From Acidobacteriota bacterium (lineage in GTDB: Bacteria; Acidobacteriota; Terriglobia; Terriglobales; Acidobacteriaceae): 33,535 bases of DNA. The stretch covers positions 1 to 33,535 of the forward strand of contig QIAN01000011.1 in the NCBI GenBank assembly GCA_003225005.1, in the 5' to 3' direction. Of this stretch, positions 8,131-16,810 are shown in pieces. The notes beneath the pieces were generated by a model. It was not told the origin of the DNA. It worked only from the letters and a program-made list of their open reading frames with translations, and ran no database searches. How positions within the stretch are numbered: position 1 is the stretch's first letter; each line of letters opens with the position of its first letter. The position numbers and the translations under genes are program-made.

Positions 8131-8804
8131 CGGAGTGTGACAGGCCGGTTTCTGGTCTGCAATAGGCTCTTAACCAGATTATTTACGCAGGTCTGCAGTA
8201 CGGCATAGCAACGAGAGGTCGCGTCCTGGTCCCCAAAATACGGATCCGGAATGGGGCGACCGCGCTGCTCTCCTTCGGCATAATCGCTTAACAATAAGAT
8301 CTTATCCCGGGCTTGGGGAAAATGGGTAAGCAGCTCCGCCTGGTTCTGGAAATCCATGGCGAAGACGGCATCGGCATTGGCTACCATTTCCGTGGTTAGC
8401 AGTTTGGAACGGTGCTGGTCGAGCAACAGCCCGAATTCCCGGGCTGCGACACGCGCTCGGGGATGAGCTTCGGTTCCCGGAGTAGCGTGAATGCCCGCGG
8501 ACAAGACCGTTATTCCTTCCTGATGAGACTCCGAAAGCGCCCGCCGGAGCATGAGTTCCGCCATGGGGCTGCGCATGATGTTCCCATGACAAACAAACAG
8601 AAGCGAGCAAGCACCGGGCGGGACGGAGGGTCGGTTGGACGAGCGGATTCCCATTGTGTCCAGCAAGCGCAGCTTAGCGTATGTTCGTCCCGCCTGTCCC
8701 AGACGGAGAAAAATCTCACGTTCTTTGAGGAAGAAGTCGGGCACGACCTTGCGAAGGTTGGTTCGGAAGGCCGAATTTTGCAACTCTTCCGTCATTGCGA
8801 TCAT
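8127..8804 (-). CDS. Low-molecular-weight protein-tyrosine phosphatase with N-terminal extension
   Basis: The 225-residue protein carries the LMW-PTP active-site loop CHGNIMRS (C-x5-R-S) at about residues 70-77 and the general-acid region DPYF later in the chain. Classical members are about 150 residues and begin almost at the loop, so the first 65 or so residues are an unusual extension. Bacterial LMW-PTPs of polysaccharide loci dephosphorylate the tyrosine autokinase that controls chain length and export, but no such kinase is in this window. A second ATG at 8795 is a slightly better start given a GGTGGA about ten bases before it. The gene lies 11 bp after the flippase and overlaps sulfotransferase 1. 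Confidence 0.85.
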   Translation of the reverse strand: MIAMTEELQNSAFRTNLRKVVPDFFLKEREIFLRLGQAGRTYAKLRLLDTMGIRSSNRPSVPPGACSLLFVCHGNIMRSPMAELMLRRALSESHQEGITVLSAGIHATPGTEAHPRARVAAREFGLLLDQHRSKLLTTEMVANADAVFAMDFQNQAELLTHFPQARDKILLLSDYAEGEQRGRPIPDPYFGDQDATSRCYAVLQTCVNNLVKSLLQTRNRPVTLR

Positions 8805-8815
8805 TCCACCGCGCG

Positions 8816-10366
8816 TTACGGTTCTTGTTGATAAGTTTCGATTAGCGCTGCATCCACCTCATCCGATTCTTTCCTGACGGATAATCCATCCACTTTCCAA
8901 ACCCGTCCCGTCCAAATCGCCCAGGCTATCCCAAGCCCGTAGGGAACTAGGCTGATTATGATTTGGAGGCCAACCTGCCAGTAGTTATGCGCGAAGAACC
9001 ATCGCCGCATCAACAGCAAAGCCACAAGCAGGGGAACGCACAGCATGATGGGTAGAGCGTAAGCCTCAATCAGGAATGTCCCCACCCGGACTTTCAGAAC
9101 TCGACATAGATGTCGGGGCATGAAATAGAGCGTAGTGCAGGTAAGAGGAATTGCCGTGCCCAAAGCATCGCCGATAATTCCGAAGGGTCGAATGAGAATT
9201 ACGCTGAGGATGATATTAACTATGCCCTCCATGCCTGTTACCCAAGCTAGGCTCTTATGCCTGGCCATTCCATAAAGTATTCTCGGCGACGCGGCCTGAG
9301 CCAGGGCGAAAGTAGATGGAAGCAACAACACCAACATTACAGGATAGCAAGCTGTCACGTAGCGTGCACCCACCCACGCAGTGATTATGGACTTTCCCAG
9401 TATGATCAGCGTCGCGGTGATGGGAAAAACGATAAGTGCACACGCGCGATTGCCGGCCACGAAAATCTTCCTGAGCCGGTCCATGTCTCCTGTGGCGTCG
9501 GATTGCCCAGACATGGGAATGAAAATCTGTGCCAAGCTGCTGACCACTTCTGCCGTGTAGTCCACCAAACGGTCCGCGTTCGAGAAGAAAGCAACGGCGG
9601 CTACCGAAAGGAACGTCGAGATTATCACTTCGTCCGTTTTGAAGCGCAGTTTGTATGTGATCATCAATATGAAGCTGACGCTGCTATAACTGGCAATTTC
9701 GCGGAGAGACCTACGGTCCAGGTATTTCCAGCCAAAACGTATGGGAAGCAAGCGCAGCGCGATGACGGCGCGAACAAGGGAGCTAAGGAGGGGAAGCACA
9801 ACCGTGACGAATGCTACCATTAGCAGCCCGTATCCGTGAGTCAAGGCAAGGACGATCAGCACGGCCCGGAGCAGAGTGGAAATGAGATTGGTTGCGTTGA
9901 CAAAATAAAATCGGTTGAGTCCTTCCAGAATGCCGCCAAAGACCCCAGCCGGAAATCCAAGCGCAACCGAGGTTCCTACCATGAGGAAAAGTAGCCGGGC
10001 GGTGGGCAAAAAGTCTGCTGGCATGCGGAACAGAGAACCGATATACGTGCTCACCGCGAGTGAGACCATCATCGCCGCAGCGCCGATCACCGTGTAACCC
10101 GCCAGACTGGTATTGATCAGTTTGCAAAGCCCTTCCATGTCATTGGTTGCGGTGTAAGTCGAAACGTAGCGGATGATGGAAGAACGTATGCCGAGATCAA
10201 AGAGGCCGTAGTAGCCGGTCACTGAAAAGGCCAACACCCAGGCGCCATAGGCGGTGTTGCCGAGGCGATGCAGGATGAAGGGCGAGAGAAAAATGCCGAC
10301 CAGAATGTTCACGCCCAGACTGAACCAGCTGGAACTGACATTCTTGATGATTTCGCGCTTGCGCAT
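8816..10366 (-). CDS. Oligosaccharide flippase (Wzx / MATE-like polysaccharide transporter)
   Basis: The 516-residue protein is almost wholly hydrophobic, with about 12 to 14 predicted helices. It opens with a basic N-terminus and a first helix rich in glycine and leucine, followed by GLFDLGIRSS. That motif is characteristic of polysaccharide-transport (PST/Wzx) flippases in the MOP superfamily. It should move a lipid-linked oligosaccharide from the cytoplasmic to the periplasmic face. It sits between sulfotransferase 2 and the phosphatase, so the cargo is probably a sulfated, deacetylated oligosaccharide. No Wzy polymerase or Wzc/Wza is adjacent. The start is an ATG at 10366. Confidence 0.9.
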   Translation of the reverse strand: MRKREIIKNVSSSWFSLGVNILVGIFLSPFILHRLGNTAYGAWVLAFSVTGYYGLFDLGIRSSIIRYVSTYTATNDMEGLCKLINTSLAGYTVIGAAAMMVSLAVSTYIGSLFRMPADFLPTARLLFLMVGTSVALGFPAGVFGGILEGLNRFYFVNATNLISTLLRAVLIVLALTHGYGLLMVAFVTVVLPLLSSLVRAVIALRLLPIRFGWKYLDRRSLREIASYSSVSFILMITYKLRFKTDEVIISTFLSVAAVAFFSNADRLVDYTAEVVSSLAQIFIPMSGQSDATGDMDRLRKIFVAGNRACALIVFPITATLIILGKSIITAWVGARYVTACYPVMLVLLLPSTFALAQAASPRILYGMARHKSLAWVTGMEGIVNIILSVILIRPFGIIGDALGTAIPLTCTTLYFMPRHLCRVLKVRVGTFLIEAYALPIMLCVPLLVALLLMRRWFFAHNYWQVGLQIIISLVPYGLGIAWAIWTGRVWKVDGLSVRKESDEVDAALIETYQQEP

Positions 10367-10394
10367 TGCCCGATTCTAAGCGGAGAACTTCGTA

Positions 10395-11231
10395 CTATCG
10401 CATTCTTTTGGGTTCATCCGCCGTTACCAACGGGTAGCCGAGCTGAGTCATCAAGTCACCCCAGGCAGCCTCAATCTGCTGCACGCAGCGTTCCGGGAGC
10501 GCGGTCCTCCAGCCTCCGGATTTCGCCCTACCCACAAACGGGATATCCTTCCGGCGCTTTCGGGTCGCTACCCATTGGTGGGCCTCGAGTTGTTCGAGTT
10601 CTCGCATGCGCTCGACGGAGCTCAATTCAATAGCTCTCTGTAGGCGAGCGGGTAAAGGCTCGACGCCCAGGAAGACAGCAATCCGGGCCAGTTCATCAGC
10701 CGTGGCTTTCAACATGTCCTCATAGCGAAGCAACAAAAACGCTTTTCGCAGGCCGCGGGTGGAAATCCAGCTCGCGACATTCTCGGCCCATGTTCCCCAG
10801 TCGGCTGAGATCAGCCGACCAGAGACGAAATCGTCGACGTAGCGCTCCAGCGGGTAATCGTTGTTGATCTGCATGTATTTCCGCTGGAAATCGTAGTAGG
10901 AGAGAGCTATATCCCGTGGGTCGCGCACGATGTAGATAGTCTTTGGGTAGCGGTGGTCGAAATACTGGTGCGTCTTGATGATGCGGGGGCGAGGCGTACG
11001 CTTCAGTGCCTGGTTCGATTGCGATGACGTGTCCGGTATCAGCTTCTCTATGTTTTTGAAACTAACATTTTTCTCAGGATGAACGAGATTGGCAATCAGA
11101 AAGCGCGTCCATGTGTTACCCGATCGGGGGTACGATACCAGAAACGTGTCGTCCGGGTACACGGCGAAATTGCGCTCAGCCTTGTCGGTGCCAAGCAGAT
11201 ATTTGATAATAACCTTGATTCCGTAAATCAT
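10395..11231 (-). CDS. PAPS-dependent sulfotransferase 2 (Sulfotransfer_1 family)
   Basis: The 278-residue protein shows YPRSGNTW at 34-41, KTH at 86-88, VRDPRD at 102-107, RYED at about 169 and AKSGGWR at 236-242, so all sulfotransferase PAPS contacts are present. The C-terminal third (RTALPE..V.QIE.AWGDLM..LGY) is closer to sulfotransferase 3 than to sulfotransferase 1, indicating a separate duplication. The gene follows the glycosyltransferase after 125 bp and precedes the flippase by 28 bp. It is presumed to sulfate the same glycan at a different position; the acceptor is unknown. Confidence 0.92.
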   Translation of the reverse strand: MIYGIKVIIKYLLGTDKAERNFAVYPDDTFLVSYPRSGNTWTRFLIANLVHPEKNVSFKNIEKLIPDTSSQSNQALKRTPRPRIIKTHQYFDHRYPKTIYIVRDPRDIALSYYDFQRKYMQINNDYPLERYVDDFVSGRLISADWGTWAENVASWISTRGLRKAFLLLRYEDMLKATADELARIAVFLGVEPLPARLQRAIELSSVERMRELEQLEAHQWVATRKRRKDIPFVGRAKSGGWRTALPERCVQQIEAAWGDLMTQLGYPLVTADEPKRMR

Positions 11232-11356
11232 CGATCGGATGGTTCCGCTATTGGAGTCGTCCCCCTTGATTTTCGCAGAGCATGTTCGTTACATTCGGCG
11301 ACCCGTTTTTTCCGGTTGGCATTCGGCTTTCAGCCCCACGTGGTTTTCAGTTCAGC

Positions 11357-12490
11357 TCATCGCCGTCGCCGGATCAACATCTCGAAATCCGCCGGTTTAC
11401 CCTGAACATCTATTCTGGCGGAATGTACCCCCCGGCTCCGTCTATACAGCTCCAGAACTTGAACATAGGTTCGATATAGCCAACGCAAGAGACCAGGAAA
11501 ACAGCGAAGTCCCAGTTCCGCGACCCCTAGCTTGATGGTGTGCGCGCGAGAATTCGCGCATTCGGCCGCCGACAATGCTTCCCTAAACTTGCCGGCTAGA
11601 AGCGCCTGCTTGGTCAGTTCGACCTGAATCTCGACTTCCAGTCTCTTCAGCTTGGCCGCGATGATGCTGCGTTGCACCTGACTAAGAAGACCATTCGCCG
11701 CGATTTTCTTGTACACTTCGAGCCGCCCCCGTTTCATCAGCTCGCGATCCGCGGATAGCCCGCGACCGAGCCGATGGCAAACCTGCACCTCGCGATCGTA
11801 GCTCATCCGAACTCCGTCGTACGACAGGCGCAACCAAAGATCAAGATCCTCGCACCGGTTTATATTCTCGTCGAAAAGCCCCACGCGCAGCATGGCCTCG
11901 CGTGACGCCACGACCGAGGATGTATTGATGGTACATTGTTCTGCGAGAAGACTCTCGAGGGTCACCTGCCCGGATTGCGGTACGCTTGCGAAAGCCGTCC
12001 CCAACGGCACATTTTCCTCGAAGTGCACTCCATTTGCGTAAACCAAGCCGAGATCCGGCCCTCTCGCGAGGCTCTCTAACTGATGGCCTAGATGCTTAGG
12101 CAGCCAGAGATCATCGCTGTCGAGGAAAGCCACATATTTTCCGCGACCTTGACGAATGGCTCGATTGCGCGCCGCACTCGGGCCGCGATTCTCTTGCTTG
12201 AGGTACTGGATGCGCGAAAGATAGGGTTGTAGGGCATGTTCGAGTGCGGCGGTATCGGGCGAGCCGTCGTTGACGACGATTACCTCGAAACTCCTGAACG
12301 TCTGGGCAAAAACAGAATCCAGCGTATCGGCAATATAGGGAGCCGCATTATAGGCCGGAATCACGACACTGACCAGCACTCCCGAATCTGCACCGGGGCA
12401 CTTGGATACTGCCGTCTGGTGGTCTTCGATGTAATCCATGGTGTGCCCATCACCGAACCCGAGAACTTTGCGGGCTGTAGATTTCGTCAA
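11357..12490 (-). CDS. Glycosyltransferase family 2
   Basis: The 377-residue frame contains the GT-A fold of family 2: VSVVIPAYNA near residues 39-48, VVNDGSPD near 71, the ENRGPSAARN segment, and the metal-binding DSDD near 121. These enzymes add sugars from nucleotide donors to lipid-linked acceptors at the cytoplasmic membrane face. The frame opens with a TTG at 12490, but the ATG at 12439 (360 residues) is more likely because the extra 17 residues have no family counterpart. Neither start has a strong ribosome binding site. It appears to be the first gene of the minus-strand run leading to sulfotransferase 1. Confidence 0.9.
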   Translation of the reverse strand: MTKSTARKVLGFGDGHTMDYIEDHQTAVSKCPGADSGVLVSVVIPAYNAAPYIADTLDSVFAQTFRSFEVIVVNDGSPDTAALEHALQPYLSRIQYLKQENRGPSAARNRAIRQGRGKYVAFLDSDDLWLPKHLGHQLESLARGPDLGLVYANGVHFEENVPLGTAFASVPQSGQVTLESLLAEQCTINTSSVVASREAMLRVGLFDENINRCEDLDLWLRLSYDGVRMSYDREVQVCHRLGRGLSADRELMKRGRLEVYKKIAANGLLSQVQRSIIAAKLKRLEVEIQVELTKQALLAGKFREALSAAECANSRAHTIKLGVAELGLRCFPGLLRWLYRTYVQVLELYRRSRGVHSARIDVQGKPADFEMLIRRRR

Positions 12491-12964
12491 GTGACAAATC
12501 CCGAGATCGTGCCAGACCGGCGATCAGATGTCGCTCGACTCTGCCTTTGCGATGGCGGCGTCTTCCGAGATGCCATGCTGCCAGTTTGGTATTCCGCTCC
12601 GGGCCCATGTGAGCGTACTGATCGCCAATGTTTGATCCTTCTTTTCATCCGGTAGCTTATGGCCCGTGTTTTCAGGCAATATTTCCAGCGAAGGGAATTT
12701 CCTTTGAATAAGAGAGCGGAGAATTATTGTCATTTTTTCGACCAGGAGCCGGACATCCGCGCCAACGGCCTCCGGCTGGGCTCAATGAATCGCCTGTTGC
12801 ACTTTAGCACGTCTATCGCTGAACCTGCTTCGCTCCCTTAGAATCCAGCTTTGGTGAAGTTGGAATGAGGCGAAGCAGTCCGCCAGGTGCTGCAGCGACA
12901 CGCACTCACCCGTGTCGTTTTCGGAGAAGCTCAGGCAGCAGCGATCAACAGCAACACAAAAGCT
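12491..12964. other. Intergenic region upstream of the glycan run
   Basis: These 474 bases lie between the glycosyltransferase start and the stop of the large lipoprotein, both on the minus strand. Small open frames of 60-70 codons occur on both strands, but none has family features or a ribosome binding site. The only clear structure is a nested inverted repeat at 12825-12878. A promoter for the glycosyltransferase should lie here but was not recognised. Confidence 0.5.
12825..12878. repeat. Nested inverted repeat (stem-loop)
   Basis: CTGCTTCGC at 12825-12833 pairs perfectly with GCGAAGCAG at 12870-12878. Inside it CCAGCTT pairs with AAGTTGG (one G-U pair) around a five-base loop. The structure lies about 87 bases after the lipoprotein stop in its direction of transcription, so it may be a terminator or processing site. 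It lacks a clear U-tract, so intrinsic termination is uncertain. Confidence 0.4.
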
Positions 12965-15580
12965 TTAGCGTTCACTCTTCTGAATTTGGAGCGGATGGCG
13001 AGGGCCTGAAGCGACCTTTGCGAACTGCCCGTTTCCCCTAAGGGCCGATAAACCAGACAGCAATCCATACGTGACTAGACTATTCTGCGTGCCAATGAAG
13101 ATTTTTCCATCAGCGGCGATAGGTGTCGCGAAATGAGCCAGAGGCGGAAGCGTATCGCGACCGTTCGCAGCCTGCGTGGTGGTGTAGAGCGTCTTCAACG
13201 TGCTCGCGTCCATGGCCCACATGCTGCTTCCATTCATAAACCAGATGATTCCGTTGGAATTTCCGTTTGCCGTAATGATGGCGTGACCTCCACCGGTAAT
13301 TTTGACGGACTGCACGCCGGGTGGAGCTACCAACGCCCCATTGCTAAGAGCGTAAGCATATACTGGACTGGCTTGACCGGTGAAATATACGGTGTTGTTC
13401 CAATACACCGGTGTGCCACTTTGTCTACCAGCGCCCAGGGGGATCTCCTGCACAATCTGCGTGTCACCCGCAGCGCAGGTCGAACAAAACTGGCCCAGAT
13501 TATCCCGATTCAAAACATAGATCGTGCCTTCCTTGCCTTCGGCAATCAGTTCGTGTGGATATGGACCCGACTGGTCAGGCAAAATCAGAACGCCGTCGTT
13601 CAGATCCAAATCATTGGAGGAGAGGTATTGTTGATTGTAGGGGGTGAACCAGTCAGCTAGGGCAAGAGTGGTAGCAATCTGGCTAAGCTTCAACACGCTG
13701 CTCGACAGGTTCGTGCCCGACGCATAGAAGCCTTCTCCAGTTTCTGCGTAGATATTCCCACTGCTGTCAGCGGAAATACCTGCACCCTTTTGCCATACGG
13801 AAGCGAGGGTCTTGCCAGGCTCGGCGGTATACGCACCTTCCTGCTGCAGCGTGGCCGCATTGTAAGAAAGCACCCATCCCTGACTGTAAGCATTGCAACA
13901 ATTAGAGCCAAAACCAATGTAGATGTGGCCATTGGCCAGCAGCAGCCCCGGGCGATTCATCTCAAAGAGGTCTGCAAACGTAGTGGTGGCCCCCTTTAGA
14001 GTGTACGTCGCGGCTATCGCGGTGGGTCCACCGAACTTCTCCAGCCCGGTGGTGACGTCGAGCGCATGAAGGCGATGGACGACTTTTAGGTTCTCATACG
14101 TCTCTGCAACGAGGTAAAGAGTACCGGTAACAGGATCGATCACGGGAGTAGAGACGACGCCTACTTCGGTCCACGCTGTGGTGTTGGCATTTCTCTTTAC
14201 GCTCGACGGAACTGTTGTCGCTCCCGCGGCGCTATAACTAAGAATGCTCGTCATCCACAACGGCGCGGCGTTGGCATTGTCGGCATCGAAGGCGTAAACG
14301 CTGTCATGCATCGTGGCTACGTACACGACGTTATGCACGCCTTGTCCGGGAAGGTTTACGCTCGGAAGGTAGAGCGGATGTCCTACCACGAAACCATCGA
14401 CGGGCTGGGTGAACAATTTCCCGAAACTTGCGCTGTTCACGTTAGACGGAGTGAGAATAGTCTCCCAGGTGTTTGCGCTGGTTCGAGCATTATCATAATG
14501 CCAGGTCGTGACTGGCAGCTGCCCTAAGACCGTCAAGGGCAACTCTATAGAATGCGTGAGCGCAGCAGATGTTCCGCTTGCAGTTAGGGTGAAGTTGCCA
14601 GCAAACACCGTCGACGGGACGGACAAGTCTACAGTTTGGCTGCTGCCTGGAGCCACGCTGAATGGCGAGGCGGGCGATGTAATTGCACCTGGGGGCAATC
14701 CAGCGAGCGCAACTACTACTGGATCGGTAAATCCATTTTGACCCGTGATGGATACCGCGAAGGCTGAACTGGAACCGCCGGCATTGACGGTAACGGTGGA
14801 CGGCAGTGCCGCGATACTAAAGTCCGTCAGAGGATCCACCCTTAATGCAAGGCTTGCAGAATGAATGAGTGACGTGGACGTTCCGGTGACCGTCAGATCG
14901 AAATCGCCAGGCGGCACCGTCGATGGCACGGACAGGGCAACAGGTTGAGTACTGCCCACAGCCACGCTGAACGGCGAGGCAGGGTACGTCATGGCACCCG
15001 CGGGCAATCCCGCGAGCGTAACCGTTATTGAATCACTGAACCCATTTTGACTTGTGGTGGTCACTGCAAAGGTTGAGTTGGAACTTCCGACAATGGCCGT
15101 AAGGGTGGCCGGCGACAGCGTGATGCCGAAGTCCTGCAGCGAGTGGACCGTCAGGGCTAAATTTGCAGAATGCGTGAGCCCGGCAGATGTTCCGCTCGCG
15201 GTCACGGTGAAGCTGCCGGCCGACATTGTGGCGGGGATAGCAAGGGCGAGGGTTTGGCTGCTGCCCACAGACAGGCTGAATGTAGAGGCGGGAGATGTCG
15301 TCACACCCGCAGGCAATCCAGAAAGAGTAATCTTTACTGGATCCGCGAATCCATTTTGACCTGCGATCGATACGGTAAATGTTGAGCTGGAACCACCTGC
15401 ATCGGCTGTAATCGTGGCCGGAACCAGCAAGATGCTGAAGTCCCTGGCGGGAGGGGGTGAAGTTGGGGTCGACCCGCTGCCGCAACCAATGAAGCTGCCC
15501 ATCCAGGCCCAAATACACACGGTAATAAATGCACGAGCCGGGGTGGCAAGACAAAACTGGCGCATCGTTAGAGTTCTCAA
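12965..15580 (-). CDS. Large lipoprotein: three tandem Ig-like repeats plus PQQ-type beta-propeller
   Basis: The frame gives 871 residues from a TTG, or 866 from the more likely ATG at 15565. A hydrophobic signal ends in SFIGC, an acceptable lipobox with Cys33 of the long form. Residues 47-145, 150-248 and 253-351 are three tandem repeats of about 103 residues. Each opens with DFxI, has QNGF followed by LxGLPxG, and ends with the G-T-S/L-T-H-S pattern, resembling bacterial Ig-like domains. From about 355 on, the chain reads like an outer-surface PQQ-type propeller (VVYVATMHDSVYAFDAD, GTLYLVAETYE, GTIYVLNRDN). It is probably anchored to the cell surface and may bind or scaffold a ligand. The propeller need not bind PQQ. 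No strong ribosome binding site precedes either start. Confidence 0.85.
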   Translation of the reverse strand: MRTLTMRQFCLATPARAFITVCIWAWMGSFIGCGSGSTPTSPPPARDFSILLVPATITADAGGSSSTFTVSIAGQNGFADPVKITLSGLPAGVTTSPASTFSLSVGSSQTLALAIPATMSAGSFTVTASGTSAGLTHSANLALTVHSLQDFGITLSPATLTAIVGSSNSTFAVTTTSQNGFSDSITVTLAGLPAGAMTYPASPFSVAVGSTQPVALSVPSTVPPGDFDLTVTGTSTSLIHSASLALRVDPLTDFSIAALPSTVTVNAGGSSSAFAVSITGQNGFTDPVVVALAGLPPGAITSPASPFSVAPGSSQTVDLSVPSTVFAGNFTLTASGTSAALTHSIELPLTVLGQLPVTTWHYDNARTSANTWETILTPSNVNSASFGKLFTQPVDGFVVGHPLYLPSVNLPGQGVHNVVYVATMHDSVYAFDADNANAAPLWMTSILSYSAAGATTVPSSVKRNANTTAWTEVGVVSTPVIDPVTGTLYLVAETYENLKVVHRLHALDVTTGLEKFGGPTAIAATYTLKGATTTFADLFEMNRPGLLLANGHIYIGFGSNCCNAYSQGWVLSYNAATLQQEGAYTAEPGKTLASVWQKGAGISADSSGNIYAETGEGFYASGTNLSSSVLKLSQIATTLALADWFTPYNQQYLSSNDLDLNDGVLILPDQSGPYPHELIAEGKEGTIYVLNRDNLGQFCSTCAAGDTQIVQEIPLGAGRQSGTPVYWNNTVYFTGQASPVYAYALSNGALVAPPGVQSVKITGGGHAIITANGNSNGIIWFMNGSSMWAMDASTLKTLYTTTQAANGRDTLPPLAHFATPIAADGKIFIGTQNSLVTYGLLSGLSALRGNGQFAKVASGPRHPLQIQKSER
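14528..15442 (-). repeat. Three tandem ~309-bp repeats encoding Ig-like domains
   Basis: The three domain units of the lipoprotein recur at about 309-bp spacing. They share conserved elements at the same place in each unit, such as the codons for QNGF and for LPxG followed by SPAS. The units have diverged at many positions, so this is an old internal duplication. Confidence 0.75.
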
Positions 15581-15954
15581 CTCAAGGGAGAAAATAGCAT
15601 TCCCAGGGCCAGACGGTTGATTGCTGACCTCGATTCACCAGGGTACTAAGTATAACAGCCGAAAGCAGATATCTTCCCTTGGAGCGATTTGGTATTGGAG
15701 CTGCGAATCTTTAGGGGTGAAAGGATTTGCACCGGAGTTGACTAGAGTTACGTTGAGAGCGTTATCCATTGGCTTTCGATCAACAAGCGTTTTTCTCAGA
15801 GATCCAAACCCAGTGGAACGCTCCGCTTCCATTATGGGCATAGACGCGGTGTGATTGGACAGGAAGGAGAACCACCACAAGTGTGTAACGTGATGGTTGC
15901 ATGTGGACCCCGACTCGTGCCCATCGCCCGGGGCTTACAAGGAAGAGTCGGCGG
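15581..15954. other. Intergenic region without recognised genes
   Basis: These bases lie upstream of the lipoprotein and downstream of the RNase H relic. Short frames on both strands (up to about 80 codons) show no family features. The lipoprotein promoter should be here but no convincing -35/-10 pair was seen. Confidence 0.4.
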
Positions 15955-16245
15955 GGCTCGGATAAAGTTCAGGGAACAGAGGCCTATGCTCGCCCTTCAT
16001 CTGCCGGACCACCACCTCGGAGTCGGGAGTAAACGTGCAGCGTCCTGGCCTTCAAAGCCGACGACATTGCAGAGCTTCGAGCAGCGAAACGTATTCGGCG
16101 ACATTGTTGTCTTGATGGCCGATCCATTTGGCGATTCGGATTTCGCCGTTGTCGGAACCGTCGATGATACCTCAACACCCGACGGCCTTGGGTTCCCCAG
16201 GGAGCCGCTGTCCAAGCAAAATCGAAATTTTCAAGTACAATTGCG
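15955..16245 (-). pseudogene. RNase HI-like pseudogene with several frameshifts
   Basis: Read across all three minus-strand frames, the stretch reconstructs the RNase HI core. DSGSLGNPRPSG (from 16212 downwards) corresponds to the DGGSRGNPGPAG active-site strand. A frameshift later comes GEIRIAKWIGHQ..NNVAEYVSLLEAL, with the conserved N-V-A-E-Y helix and its catalytic Glu. After another shift come KARTLHVYS and then PDSEVVVRQMKGEH, with the catalytic Asp in DSE. At least two or three frameshifts separate these pieces and no start codon is evident, so the gene is dead unless the assembly is wrong. The C-terminal third is not recognisable. Confidence 0.75.
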
Positions 16246-16313
16246 CTCGTAAGGCCGACTCCGGCGGCGCTGGCGCCGCGCGAATGAGGGTAAGTCCTTT
16301 GGCGACGGGCGAA

Positions 16314-16637
16314 ATGACCACTTCGGACACACAAACTCCTCCGCAGCTTCCTCATCACAAGGTCAAGATTAAGAAAACGGGACAGCGTGCCTGCAACGAG
16401 AAGAATGAAAAAGGCAAGTTCTGCGGCGGACATTTGAAGCGCTGGTTCTACACGACTGATGTGATCGAGCAGGACTGTGGCGACGCCGAGAAGGCTTGGG
16501 GCAAGAACGCCGAAGCCTACCGCTGCGAGCATTGCAAGACGTTGTATTTGCCGAGTCCGGAGGACGCGAAAGTCAACGTCGCCGGGCAAGGCAGGATTTC
16601 CGTGTTCGGTCTGACATTGCCGCCGAAGGAAAAATAG
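16314..16637 (+). CDS. Small conserved-looking Cys-rich protein, possible zinc ribbon
   Basis: From the ATG at 16314 the frame gives 107 residues rich in Lys and Cys. It has CNEKNEKGKFC (Cys-x9-Cys) near residues 26-36 and YRCEHC (C-x2-C) near 69-74, suggesting a structural zinc site. The C-terminus includes GRISVFGLTLPP. Open frame continues upstream, but that part overlaps the RNase H relic and has low-quality composition; ATG 16284 is an alternative start. No strong ribosome binding site is seen. Function is unknown. It precedes the duplicated synthase 5' end and was probably the original upstream neighbour of that gene. Confidence 0.6.
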   Translation: MTTSDTQTPPQLPHHKVKIKKTGQRACNEKNEKGKFCGGHLKRWFYTTDVIEQDCGDAEKAWGKNAEAYRCEHCKTLYLPSPEDAKVNVAGQGRISVFGLTLPPKEK

Positions 16638-16810
16638 CCGCTCTTGGCTCTTAAGCTCTTAGCCAGAATCGAAAAGGGCACAAATGGGAAAGGGCCGTCC
16701 TCAGTTGAGCGGGATAGTCACAGAGTAACGTGCCGTCGTTTTGGGAATTCGTTCGACAGCTAATCCGCGCTCTCGGCAAGTGAAGCTGAGAGCTAAAAGC
16801 TAAGCGCCAA

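Noticed and set aside
9257-9823. A 188-codon plus-strand frame opposite the flippase
   Set aside because: It is a shadow of the membrane-protein gene, with no hydrophobic pattern or start signal.
14528-15442. Regular ~309-bp repeats considered as a CRISPR or noncoding repeat array
   Set aside because: Units are far too long, diverged, and in frame with a protein made of Ig-like domains.
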